Positions 48,150-58,101 of a stretch of 64,000 nucleotides of DNA are shown here, one piece after another; the stretch's first letter is position 1, and each line of letters opens with the position of its first letter. Both the position numbers and the translations under genes were made by a program. The notes beneath the pieces are model-generated. The model was given only the letters and a program-made list of their open reading frames with translations. It searched no databases and had not been told where the DNA came from. Source of the stretch: Pocillopora verrucosa (Eukaryota > Cnidaria > Anthozoa > Scleractinia > Pocilloporidae); assembly GCF_036669915.1 (NCBI RefSeq), contig NC_089312.1, positions 7,889,438-7,953,437 on the forward strand, read 5' to 3'.

Positions 48150-49408
48150 AAAGGGCACAGATGTTCATTAGAAATTTTGATCCGAGTCTTGTGGCTCAAC
48201 CTTTTATTTCACTCATAAAAGATACCAATTGATGTTGGTTGAGGATGCAAATATTGTTTTTTAGCAAAGGGACAGTCCTTATTGGGTTTCATGCAGGAAT
48301 ATTTCACACTTCACAAATTTATAAAGGAAAACTTCAAATCTCACTTCATCATTCCTTTCTGTAAAATTCAGGCATAACATTAATTTTGGGTTTTATAATT
48401 ATGCATCCACTGTAAACTCTCTTTACAAAGTTAAATTAAACTGAAACAGCCTAACACTTTATCTCATGCAATCCCAAAAGATACCAAATTAGGCAGCTGA
48501 AAATATCACTTTTTGTTATGATGTACACTCTGAGAGGCCAAATGTAACAATATGTGCTCCAATCCTTTCCTGGGCTTGATAGCTCAAGGCTTTGAGTTGT
48601 TTTGAATTCTTTAACCTCTGACATCTCACACATTTATGTTGATTGTGTGGTGAAAACATTCAAAGGCACAGCCTTTCATTTGTGTAAGTGGAGAAGTTTA
48701 TAGTCTAATTTAATTAACTCTTCCCTATAGCCTAGCAGATAACACAGTTTGTAATGAGCCCTTTATGGGATAGTAAAGTAAACATGAACAGAGATTTATA
48801 AAACATGCTGAATCATTTAGTTTTTCTCAATTATCATTTGTCTTTGCTTTGCTCTGTGAAATACTTGAACTGATGATTGTTGTGCTCTTAATCTGTAAAC
48901 ATATTAATTATCCCTTTACATCTTTATATCAGTATGCATATTCTTCATACTATTCTGAATTGCACATTTCCTTTGGTACTGACAAGGAGAATCTGTGTTT
49001 CAATCACAGCTTTTTAGTTTAGCAATCATTTCCTTTACTTCCATGGTCTTTATAATAAATATATCAGTGGTACTACTCTAAGGAGAAATTAGATACTTGT
49101 CACTCTAGGATTTAACGGGTTAAAAAATAAAACTTGCCACAAAGCACCTGTGTGTTGACTTTGACTGTACTAGAACACCAGTACCTATATAAGTTTGGGA
49201 AAAATTATAACCAACAACTTTGGTGCTTCTTTGAAGGAGAGTCTTCCCCCTTTGAGCTTTGCCACAGCTTTCAATTTTTTGTTGTTGTTTCAAATCAGAG
49301 GTTCTCTCAATTGCAGAATAAACTACAAAGATTTCACTATGGAAAAGTCTTAGTTACAAAACTGCTTAGAAAAAAAAACACTCAGGGAAGGCCTTAGTGA
49401 TCAAGTCC
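48150..49408. repeat. STING array spacer block, part I (first copy)
   Basis: Sequence downstream of STING copy 2 that recurs after copy 3 (about 55340-56283) and after copy 4 (about 61663-62630). Shared landmarks include AGATTTATGTTGATTGTG-type, CACAGCCTTTCATTTGTGT, GGGATAGTAAAGTAAACATG and CTGTAAACATATTAATTA sequences. It is not coding. It shows that the tandem unit is much larger than the gene. The block after copy 3 lacks about 350 bases present here (48270-48625). Confidence 0.8.
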
Positions 49409-49502
49409 CAGGTAAAAATATAAGGTGGGATCCCGCCAATCCCACCTGGGATCCCAGGTGTGTCCCAGGTGGGATCCCGCCTTTTTCAGGTGGGATCCCG
49501 GG

Positions 49503-49815
49503 TGGGATTATGGAACATCCCGCATGGGATCCCACCTGGGATTATGGAACATCCCGCATGGGATCCCACTTGGGATTATGGAACATCCTGCATGGGATCC
49601 CACCTGGGATTATGGAACATCCCGCATGGGATCCCACCTGGGATTATGGAACATCCCGCATGGGATCCCACCTGGGATTATGGAACATCCCGCATGGGAT
49701 CCCACCTGGGATTATGGAACATCCCGCATGGGATCCCACCTGGGATTATGGAACATCCCACATGGGATCCCACCTGGGATTATGGAACATCCTGCATGGG
49801 ATCCCACATGGGATC
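49503..49815. repeat. 34-bp minisatellite, nine units
   Basis: The unit ATTATGGAACATCC begins at 49507, 49541, 49575, 49609, 49643, 49677, 49711, 49745 and 49779, exactly 34 bases apart. The rest of the unit is CGCATGGGATCCCACCTGGG. Since 34 is not a multiple of three, all three plus frames stay open here and give long WDYGTSRMGSHLG-type frames. These are artefacts of the repeat, not a gene. Confidence 0.97.
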
Positions 49816-50667
49816 CCGCCTTAAATTCCTAATAGCATCCCACCTGGGAAAGCACATTCCGGGCAGGATTAAACCTAGAATCCCACCAATCCCTCTTGGG
49901 ATCCTGCCTCAAATTTCAGATAGTTTCCCACCTGGGAAATCATATCATAGGCGGGATTGCATCTGGGATCCTGCCATTCCCAGTTTAGACCCTGCATAAA
50001 ATTACAGATGGCTTCCCACTTTCAGAAAAATCCTTTGAGGGATCCTGTTTATCACTGAAGACCACAGATTTATGAAATGTACCAGATAGGATATCTTAAA
50101 ATTAAGAGGATAAAATTTTCTAGGTGAGCTATAGACCCCATCAATCCACTGAGGGTCCAAAACTTTCCAACTAGCTATAGAACATACTGACACCTCCAAT
50201 GGAGTCCCATTGTCTTACCAAACTGTTGATCATAAATGATTCAAACAGTACATGAATACACAGACTATAAGTGATAAAGATCTCATAATTTATTTGCAAT
50301 GAACCAGCGTGTGTTTGACTTGTTTCATTAACAAATTTCTTAACCGAACATTCCTAAAGAATAACAGCACAACTCAGCATATAAATTACTTTTTCTTCAT
50401 CATTTAAGCAGACCATCTACAGTGTAATAAGGCTCAACCTTTAAAAAAATTGGCTGTTGTGTATCAAAGAATAAAAGAAAGACAAAACTTCAATAATTCA
50501 TGTTATCAAAATTTTGACAAAGGTAATGATTGAAAGTCTGCTCTCTCTTCAGTCGAATTTTTCAAAGCAAAGCAAGGTCAGAATGTTCCCAAATGTGACT
50601 AAAGTAATCTCGAAACCTTACTCATAGATTTATTTCATTGTAAAGTGTAAGCTTAGGAAACTGCAGC

Positions 50668-50726
50668 ATGCAAGCGACCAATTCGATTCTCAGAATTATT
50701 TTAGTTTCAGTTGCGCTGAGCGTTAG
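50668..50726 (+). other. Signal-peptide-like first-exon candidate inside the fold-back element
   Basis: ATG at 50668 opens MQATNSILRIILVSVALSV, a typical secretion-signal pattern, and runs into a good donor (AG then GTAAGC) at 50727. The phase (2) does not fit the nearest downstream open stretch, so no gene model could be closed. It may be captured host sequence or chance. Confidence 0.2.
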
Positions 50727-51144
50727 GTAAGCTTAATTCAAGCCGTTATTTCTATTCTTTGATAAGATTTTGATCACGTAACGAATATGGCAATTTGTAC
50801 TCACCACAAACTTCTAAAAATCCTAGCTTTAAATGGCCACTCGATCGTTGTTTGAACCAGTCGATATGTCAACCGTTAATTGTCCCTTCTTTTAAGTTCA
50901 CGGCGCCAACGACTTTCTTTTCATTTAAAACACTCACGCTGTTCTCGTTTTCCCATTAAACCACAATAAAAACAATCTTTAGAAGTGTTATATTAAGCAA
51001 AACAGTTGGGAAAAGAAACAACTTGAAGCAAGAGCGGTTAACCGATGAAAAGTACATTCAAAGATGAGCGCCAAATGGAGTTTTCTTTGTTTCCGATCAC
51101 GGGCATACGTGGACCTTTTAGCAAAGAGAATCCGCTGGCTTGAC

Positions 51145-51737
51145 CCATTGCAGTCTCAAGAGTAGCGCGCAACATTATTCTGTCTCTTCTGATCGGTTCT
51201 CCTCTTTTAGATGGTGGTACCTTGGATTCATGTTTTGATGATGACATAAATAATGATGTGAATTCACTCCATGTAGAAATAATCGACAAGAATCGAACAA
51301 GAATGCACGATTTGTGGCCGAAAGTTTCCGAGGAAAGAAAGACTCGAAACCCACTTGAGTTATGTTCACGGCGAAGGTGAGAAACAACACAAGCCAATCA
51401 CATTAGGAAGTATAAGAGACTAGGTGATCCCAGTGTACCAGTACCCAAATCAACAAGGCTTGACCACAACAAGCGTTCAGCAACACGTTCCAACACAGCT
51501 AGCCATCTCGATTCCTCAGTCGGTCTTTCCAGTGAACTAGCAGTGTTGCCAACAGAGTCAAGTGCGTCTCATAACGGAGAAAACATTTGCACGAGAGACA
51601 GAAGCAACTACATGCGATTACAGAGGTGCATTGGAATTCTCGTCTGCAAATGGTTATGCACAGTCCGAAGCGTTACCGAGCTTGGAAAGGGGTGGAGAGA
51701 ACGAAGATACAAGGTTGTCATTTTATACTACAAGTAA
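51145..51737 (+). pseudogene. Unrecognised coding-like stretch with one internal stop, inside the fold-back element
   Basis: One plus-strand frame stays open for about 195 codons except for a single TGA near 51380. It reads ..SPLLDGGTLDSCFDDDIN.. MHDLWPKVSEERKTRNPLEL before the stop, and KYKRLGDPSVPVPKSTRLD, SSVGLSSELAVLPTESSAS after it. The composition is protein-like (mixed charge, Ser-rich linker) and unlike the flanking AT-rich DNA. I do not recognise a family. A GGTGAG donor lies at the stop, so it could instead be an exon end. An overlapping minus frame of 119 codons is also open, so the strand is uncertain. Confidence 0.3.
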
Positions 51738-52455
51738 AATTTTATACCAGACCTACAAGGTATAGAAAAATTTTGTTGATCGCTGACTCAGAGAAGAACA
51801 ACAAGTAAACTTTAAAGCTGTTATTATCGAACTGTGACTTGTCTTTTCATTTGTATGTAAAGAAGGAATTGTATTTTGCACCAAAAATATAAAGAAGTAA
51901 TATTTTTTAGGAGGTCCAGTGATTGGGACATTTAAGAAATTAAGTTATGAAAAGAAACTCGTTTTGTACTTCTCACTACTAACAAGTCTTGTTTTAAAAA
52001 TATTTTCAGATCAGAGTTTCAAATAAAGCAAATTGAAGAAGTAATTTCAAAGGTGTATTTTCTCAAAGGGAACAGTGACCACCTCTGTCTTGTCCGCATG
52101 CCAAATATTTGCGGAGTGTGTGGATGATCCATAAGTATTGGAACTCTCACAAAAACGTTTTGTAAGAATAAAAACAGCAAAACAATATTTTTGTAGGTGG
52201 GATAAAGAATCCCAGGTGGGATATGTAAATCCCGACCAGGATCCCGGGTAGAATGCATAAGTCCCACCTAAGATCCTGGGTGGGATGCAGGAATCCCGCA
52301 TTAAATGCGGGATCCCAGGTGGGATCAAATTTTCATCCCAGGTGGGAAAGGTGGGATCCCACCACCTAAGGCGGGATCCCGCCATTCCCACCTGGGATCC
52401 TGGGTGGGATTGCCGGGATCCCGCCTATATCCCGCCTGACATTTTACCTGGGGTC

Positions 52456-53150
52456 ACCTAAACTGTAAAAATGGTTTGAAAGAATTCATAGGGAGATCCC
52501 CTCTAAATCATGCAAGTATCCAAAGTATTCTTTTGTGTAGAATATGTTTAAAAATATCCCTAATTGCACCCCTCACACAGAGAGGATTTTGTTCAGAATC
52601 ACCTTCCCCCATCCATCAATCACAAGAGATGTCATTCCTCTATAAATACCCGTAAGGTTTTTAGAATCCTCACCCTATCCAATTCCAAAAGGCCCACCAA
52701 GAGTGGTTTGGAAATTTCTTGGAGCCACAAACAGAGGACAGGTTTTCGATTCAACTTCAGTCTGTGACAATTTAACTCCCCTGATACAGATCCCAGGTTT
52801 ACTTATGGCCAGTGATGTTCCTGAGAAATAATGAGGAAAATTTATAAATAAGCGGCACACCAAGAATAATCCTCCTTGTGATTAATTGAATACCTTTGGT
52901 CTCAACGAGCCCAATGTTTTCCACTTGACCATGGGGTTTAGTTATCAATAATTTGATTACAACATCAAAGCCCCTATGTAAAGTTCAAATTATTAATTAT
53001 TAGAAGAAGAATAAGAATTTGAATGTCATTAATAATAACAACAGTCAAGGATCGAGATAGTTCTTCTCTCTTTAGCTGGACAATAACCTAGACAGAGAGA
53101 GAAAGCTGAAATAATTTTTCTTTAAATTGAATCACGGTCTTTATACATGA
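52456..53150. repeat. STING array spacer block, part II (first copy)
   Basis: Homologous to about 56290-57060 and 62631-63240. Shared landmarks include AACTGGTTTGAAAGAATTCA-type, CCCCTCACACAGAGA, CAGATCCCAGGTTTACTTA and TCAATAATTTGATTACAACA sequences. In the later spacers this block follows part I directly, which is how the 3-kb insertion is recognised. Non-coding. Confidence 0.8.
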
Positions 53151-53239
53151 TGTGAGAACCACCTCGTGCTCGAGGTAGTTTCAACCTAAGGAGGCTCCAC
53201 GCGGTTTAGGAAACCAACGCATTCTCCTTTCGGTTTAAC

Positions 53240-53499
53240 ATTCCTCCGGAAAAAGGTTTTCGAAACTGAAACTTGCTGAGAGAGCACTTTCAATCTCCGA
53301 ATTTCCCCTCGCGGGGGGAAGCCCAAAGACACCCTCAAGACTCCTGGCCAATCAAGGTCAGAGTTTTTATCTAGGGGATTCCCAAAATAAATCATGTCGG
53401 GAGTCAAATCGATCTGCCTTCCCCAGTTTAACGCATTTCTTTGTGACCATCTTTACGAGTACGTAAATTCTGCGTTTAGGAGGAAATATTATATACACC
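53240..53499 (+). promoter_or_regulatory. Promoter and 5' UTR of STING copy 3
   Basis: GAAACTGAAACT at 53262-53273 is an exact match to the ISRE consensus GAAANNGAAACT. It is followed by TGCTGAGAGAGCACTTTCAA. A CCAAT box GGCCAATCA lies at 53346-53354. The promoter is preserved although the coding start below it is disrupted. Confidence 0.62.
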
Positions 53500-55183
53500 A
53501 TGGCTGAAAATCGTCTTCCTCGAGGAGATGACTAATAGCCCAACAAGAAAATAATGGCTTTGGACCACTTTTCAAGTGTCGTGGGAAAACTGCTACTGTC
53601 ACTTCAGCTATTATGGTTGTGATAAGTGGCGCGACGCTATTCTTCGCGGTGAAAGATAAAGAGAAGGAGTTTCATTTCCTGGTGTTTACAGCTGCCCTGC
53701 TTACCCTCAGTTTTGTTTTCGGTGAATTATTTCGAAGGTTGTCCTTGTTGTCTGAGGAGTTCAAACACAAACGCACGAGATATCAAGGAAAGTTGAAGGG
53801 TATTTTTAAGACCACTTTCACCTTCGATTATGGCAAGTGTATTTTAGTCGCTGCTATCGCTTCCGCTCTCATATTATGTTATCAGTTGTATGAACAATAC
53901 GAAGTTTTCTCTCGCCCAGAATTCGCCATTTTGTTTTTTCTGAACTGTTTCGTGGCTCCGCAGTTGTTGTACCTTGTGGGTCTCCGACAGCTCTCTCCTG
54001 TGGAAACATCGGATTTAAACGAAAAAGAAAACAAGAATGTGGCTGATGGGCTGGCTTGGAGCTACTACTTTGGTTATCTGAAGCTGGTACTGCCAAAACT
54101 GAAAGATCAGATTGGCAGATCGGAGCTTTTTCGTTACGAAATAACAAGGAAAAAGCTTTTCATTTTACTGCCCAAAACGTGCTTCACTTGTGCTGACATC
54201 AAAGACGCAGACCCAAGGGTAAAATGGGTCGGTCATCTCCCAGAGCTTAAAATTAGTAGGGGTGGAATTAAGGAAAGAATTTACAAGCATTCGGTACATA
54301 AGATAGAAATGCCTCGCCCTGATGGAACAGTAGAAAGGTACCACTTTATCTTGGAGTATGCCACACCTCTGATGTCCCTTTATGATATGTCTGAGCATGC
54401 AGACGCTTCCTTTAATCGTGAGGAGCGGGATCATCAGGTAGGCTAGTTTGTAGTATTTTCCCTTTGATTTTCAAAGTGGAAGAGAATCCTGATCTAATTA
54501 CCACAAACAATATTGTGGCTGATCCCTGAGTAATTGGGTCAATTTCTGCTGTGTATATGCCACTGGCCTCTTAGAACCCACCCTCCCCCAACCCATTATA
54601 ATCTATTCTGTGGTCATTTGTAGATCCCATCTAAGGTGCTTTTAAGTGAATGTTACTTTCACTATCCCAACTTAGTCACTTTCTGTTTTATGTATCTGCC
54701 TTAGAAAGCCTTTTAAGTAGCTCATCTTAAAATGAATTGACTCATTATCCATGAATCTTCCCAATTGGCCATACATTGTCTCACCCCAAAATCTGGAAGA
54801 GTGCAACCCCATTGTTGGAACTGCATTGAAATTGCAAACCCATTATTAAATAGTAAATCCAGCAGTGAAAATGCAAGCCATCCAGTAGCACATCCCCATT
54901 AGCCTTTTATTAGGAAGTACCCCCCTCCCCCCCCTTAGGACTGGTCCTCATAAATATGATTTGTTTGAGGTGGGATGCACATCTAACTGGAACTTCTCTT
55001 CATTGTAACTTATAGGTGGTGTTATTCATCCAAAAATTGAGGGAAATTCTGGAGAACTCCGAAGAGTGCAGAGGGACTTATGAATTAGTGCCAATTTCAG
55101 GAAATGATCCAAATGAGATTTCAAATGTCCTGATTGGGATGCATAATGCTGCCAACATTGAGATGCACAATCCAGAAGCTTAA
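53500..55183 (+). pseudogene. STING1: STING, copy 3: normal start lost by frameshift, rest open
   Basis: The ancestral ATG at 53500 is kept ([11 protein letters not shown]) but the frame meets TAA after 11 codons. Copy 4 has TTGGCT where copy 3 has TAATAGCC, a net +2 change. Past that point the frame is fully open to 54437, and the second exon 55016-55183 joins in phase 0. The first in-frame Met after the lesion is at 53613 ([15 protein letters not shown]), in the middle of membrane segment 1. Use of that start would give about 330 residues with a shortened first segment. The ligand domain looks intact: [30 protein letters not shown] (R232 and R238 equivalents) and EYATPLMSL. The C-terminus ends about ten residues before copy 4 because of a small insertion making TAA at 55181. 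It may be a recent pseudogene, an N-truncated gene or an assembly error. Confidence 0.8.
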
Positions 55184-55339
55184 ATGGAGTGCACAGACCA
55201 GAACAAGAACAGCTCTAAACAAAATAATGCTAATGTGGTGTAGCAAGAAACTCAGTCTGTAATGTTGTACACATAAGTTCCTGATATTTTACAGGACCTG
55301 CAATATAGTAAATGAAATATTTCTTTTCTGATGCATGTA

Positions 55340-56283
55340 GGAATGAGGAGCCTTTGAAGGGGCAAAGATGTTGATTACAAATCTTTATCTAAATCTTGTG
55401 GCTTATACTTTTATTTCACCCATAATAGATACCACTTGATGTTGGTTAAGGAGACTAACATTGTTTTTTAGAGAGGTTAGCAAAGGGACAGTCCTCATCT
55501 TGCAGATTTATGTTGATTGTGTTCTGAAAACATTCAAAGGCACAGCCTTTAATTTGTGTAAGTGGAGAAGGCTATAGCCTAATTTATTTTGCCCTTCCTT
55601 ATAGCCAAGCAGATTACATAATTTGTAGTGAGCCCTTAGTGGGATAGTAACGTAAACATGAACAGAGATTTATAAAACAGGCTGAATAGTTTAGTTTTTC
55701 TCAATTTTCATTTTTCTTTGCTTTGCTCCGTGAAATACATAAATTGATGATTGTTGTGCTCTTAATCTGTAAACATATTAATTATCCCTTTTACACCTCT
55801 ATATCAGTATGCATATTCTTCCTACTATTCTCAATTGCACATTTCCTTACAAGTAGAATTTGTGTTTCAATCACAGCTTTTTAGCTTGACATTTATTTTC
55901 TTTATTTCCACAGTCTTTATAATAAATATTTCAGCAATATTACTTTAAGGAAAAATTTGATACTTGTCACTCTAAGGATTAAAAGGGTTAAAAATAAAAC
56001 ATGACACAAAGCAGCTGTGTGTTAACTCTGACTGTGCTAGAATACCAGTACTTATAAGTTTGGGAGAAATTATAACCAACAACTTTGGTGCTTCTTTGAA
56101 GGAGAGTCTCCCCTTTCAAGCTTCGCTACAGGTTTAAGAGTTTTTTTTGTTTGTTTCAAGCCAAAAGCTCCCTCAATTGTAGAATAAGCTACCAATAAGA
56201 TTTTACTACAGAAAAATCTTAGTTATAAATCAGTAACTGCTAAGAAAAAAAAAACACACAGTGAAGTTCTCAGTGATCAAGTA
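55340..56283. repeat. STING array spacer block, part I (second copy)
   Basis: Aligns to 48150-49408 with an internal deletion of about 350 bases near 55500. It runs without interruption into part II at about 56290, giving the empty-site version of the fold-back element insertion (GTGATCAAGTAGCCTTAATT at 56273-56292). Non-coding. Confidence 0.78.
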
Positions 56284-56289
56284 GCCTTA

Positions 56290-57060
56290 ATTGTAAAACT
56301 GGTTTGAAAGACTTCAGAAGGAGATCCCCTCTAAGTCTTGCAAGTACCCAAAGTATTTTTTGTGTAGAATATGTTCAAACATCCTTATTTTCACCCCTCA
56401 CACAGAAAAGATTTTGTTTGGAATCCCCTCTCCCAGTCCCCCAGAAGAGATATAATTCCTCTATATATACACTTAAGCTTTAAGAATGCTCACCCTATCC
56501 CACCCCAAGTGGTCCTCCAAGGATGGGTGAGGAAATTTCCTGGAGCTGCAAACAGTGGACAGGTTTTCAGTTCAACTTCATTCTGTGGCAATTCAACTCC
56601 CTTCATGCAGATCCCAGGTTTACTTAAGGCCAGTGATGTTCCACTGTGTAGGCTCAACAGGGAAGGAATAATGGAGCGAATTTAGAAATAAGCTGCACAC
56701 CAAGAATGTCAAGATCCCTGCCCACTAAGAGTGATAAATTTCACTTTACGCTTTCAGTCTTTGCATGCCTCTGTATGCTTCAGTATCTCTCTATGAAGGC
56801 ACCCCCTTTTCCCAGAAAGGAGGTTGACCAGGCAAACAAACTAATTGCCTACTTGGCAAGCATTGTTATGAAATCTGCTTCCTCCTTGTTATTAATTGAA
56901 TACCCTTGGTTTCGACAAGCCTGATCGCTTGACCTTAGGGTTTAATTATCAATAATCTGATTACAACATCAAAGCCCCTATACAAAGTTTAAATTATTAG
57001 TTTTTAGAAAAAGAATCTGAATCTGAATGTTACTACTAATAATAATAATATCAGTCAAGG
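56290..57060. repeat. STING array spacer block, part II (second copy)
   Basis: Aligns to 52456-53150 and 62631-63240. It carries an extra ~145 bases near 56715-56890 not seen in the first copy. Non-coding. Confidence 0.75.
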
Positions 57061-57384
57061 ATCGTGATAGCTCTTCTCTTATCCAGTACTGTTCTTTAGC
57101 TGAACAATAACCTAGTCCCTGGCTGACATTCTTTATCCAGATCCTTTCATCGTCTAACCGAGTCACAGGACACCCAGGTTTCAGATAGGTTTCCTCCCGA
57201 TTGTAATTACGAATCAAGGGTCGTGAATGAGAAAAAAAATTTGTCCATCCTTGTAACTGAACCTGAACAATTCAACTATTCTATAAATCTAGAGGGAGCT
57301 GGTGAATTGTGTGGGAACAACACCTCAATGTACGCTATCAATTCATGGTTGCACTCGCAGTCCGCCGTTGCTACCTTTTCACCA

Positions 57385-57575
57385 CTCAGTCTTCATCATC
57401 GTTGAAGTAACAATCAAAACGTTTCGCGTCATTTACAGTGCAAAGTGGCTTGCGTTGGCCGCAAGTTATGTAAAAGTATGTGTGGGTGCATTTCCCAAAG
57501 GAACGAAGGAAATATGATCCCATTTGGCACTAGAATTAAACGGCTGTTGGGGCCCCCCGATGCCCCTCGGTGAAC
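57385..57575 (-). pseudogene. Relic of the SIMC1-like gene start and promoter (spacer 3-4)
   Basis: On the minus strand, ATG at 57432 is followed by ACGCGAAACGTTTTGATTGT. The SIMC1-like gene has GCGCAAAACGACGTGATTGT after its ATG. Similarity runs about 16 codons and contains a +2 frameshift, so the SUMO-motif reading frame is broken. The homology continues upstream of the ATG into the promoter: TTTGGCACTAGAATTAAACG here against ATTGGCACTGGCTTTAAACG near 42300. It is a fragment only; no further exon 1 sequence is recognisable. Confidence 0.62.
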
Positions 57576-57809
57576 CAGGCCTGAATAAAGCCTGAATATG
57601 GAGGAGCTATCTCCAGCAAGCTACTTTTAACTGCCCTCCATATTAATGATGGTATTTGAATTCATGCGAGCTTAGAATACCATTGTCAGCCTGATGGTGA
57701 AGTAGTTTTTCTTTAATTTAACTACGGTCAAACCTCGTGCTCGAGGTGGTTTCAACCTGCGCGGGCTCCACGCGATGTAGGAAACCAACGGGTTTTCCTT
57801 TCGGTTTTT

Positions 57810-58101
57810 CAGTCATCTGGGAGAGGTTTTCGAAACTGAAACTTGCTGAGAGAGCACTTTCAATCTCCTAACAAATGATTTCATCACGCCCTATTTAAGG
57901 ATGTTCCCCAAGCAGGTGGGCAGCCCAAGGACAAACACAAGACTCTTGGCCAATCAAGGCCAGAGTTTTTATTGAGGGGATTTCCCAGGTAAATCATGTT
58001 GCGAATCAAATTGATCTGCTTTCCTTAGTGTTGCGCATTTCGTTGTGACCATCTTTACGAGTACGTAAATTCTGCGTTAGGAGGAAAATATTATATACAC
58101 C
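57810..58101 (+). promoter_or_regulatory. Promoter and 5' UTR of STING copy 4
   Basis: GAAACTGAAACT, the exact ISRE consensus, lies at 57832-57843. TTGCTGAGAGAGCACTTTCA follows. The CCAAT box GGCCAATCA lies at 57948-57956. The last 70 bases before the ATG are nearly identical to copy 3. Confidence 0.62.

Larger units (their letters stand above)
49409..52455. mobile_element. Fold-back-like element of ~3 kb inserted in the STING array
   Basis: The element interrupts a spacer that is continuous after copies 3 and 4. Its left end starts CCCAGGTAAAAATATAAGG. The right end, read in reverse complement, starts CCCCAGGTAAAATGTCAGG. Both ends go inward through arrays of GGGATCCC-type palindromes with CCCACCTGGGATCC motifs (left about 49430-50036, right about 52195-52440). 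The left arm includes a nine-unit minisatellite. The interior (50040-52190) is mostly unique sequence without a transposase I can recognise. A target-site duplication is not clear by eye. It is therefore called a non-autonomous fold-back or TIR element on structure only. Confidence 0.65.

Noticed and set aside
49425-49999. Three overlapping long plus-strand frames of WDYGTSRMGSHLG-type repeats
   Set aside because: They are the three translations of the 34-bp minisatellite; a period not divisible by three with no stop word opens every frame.
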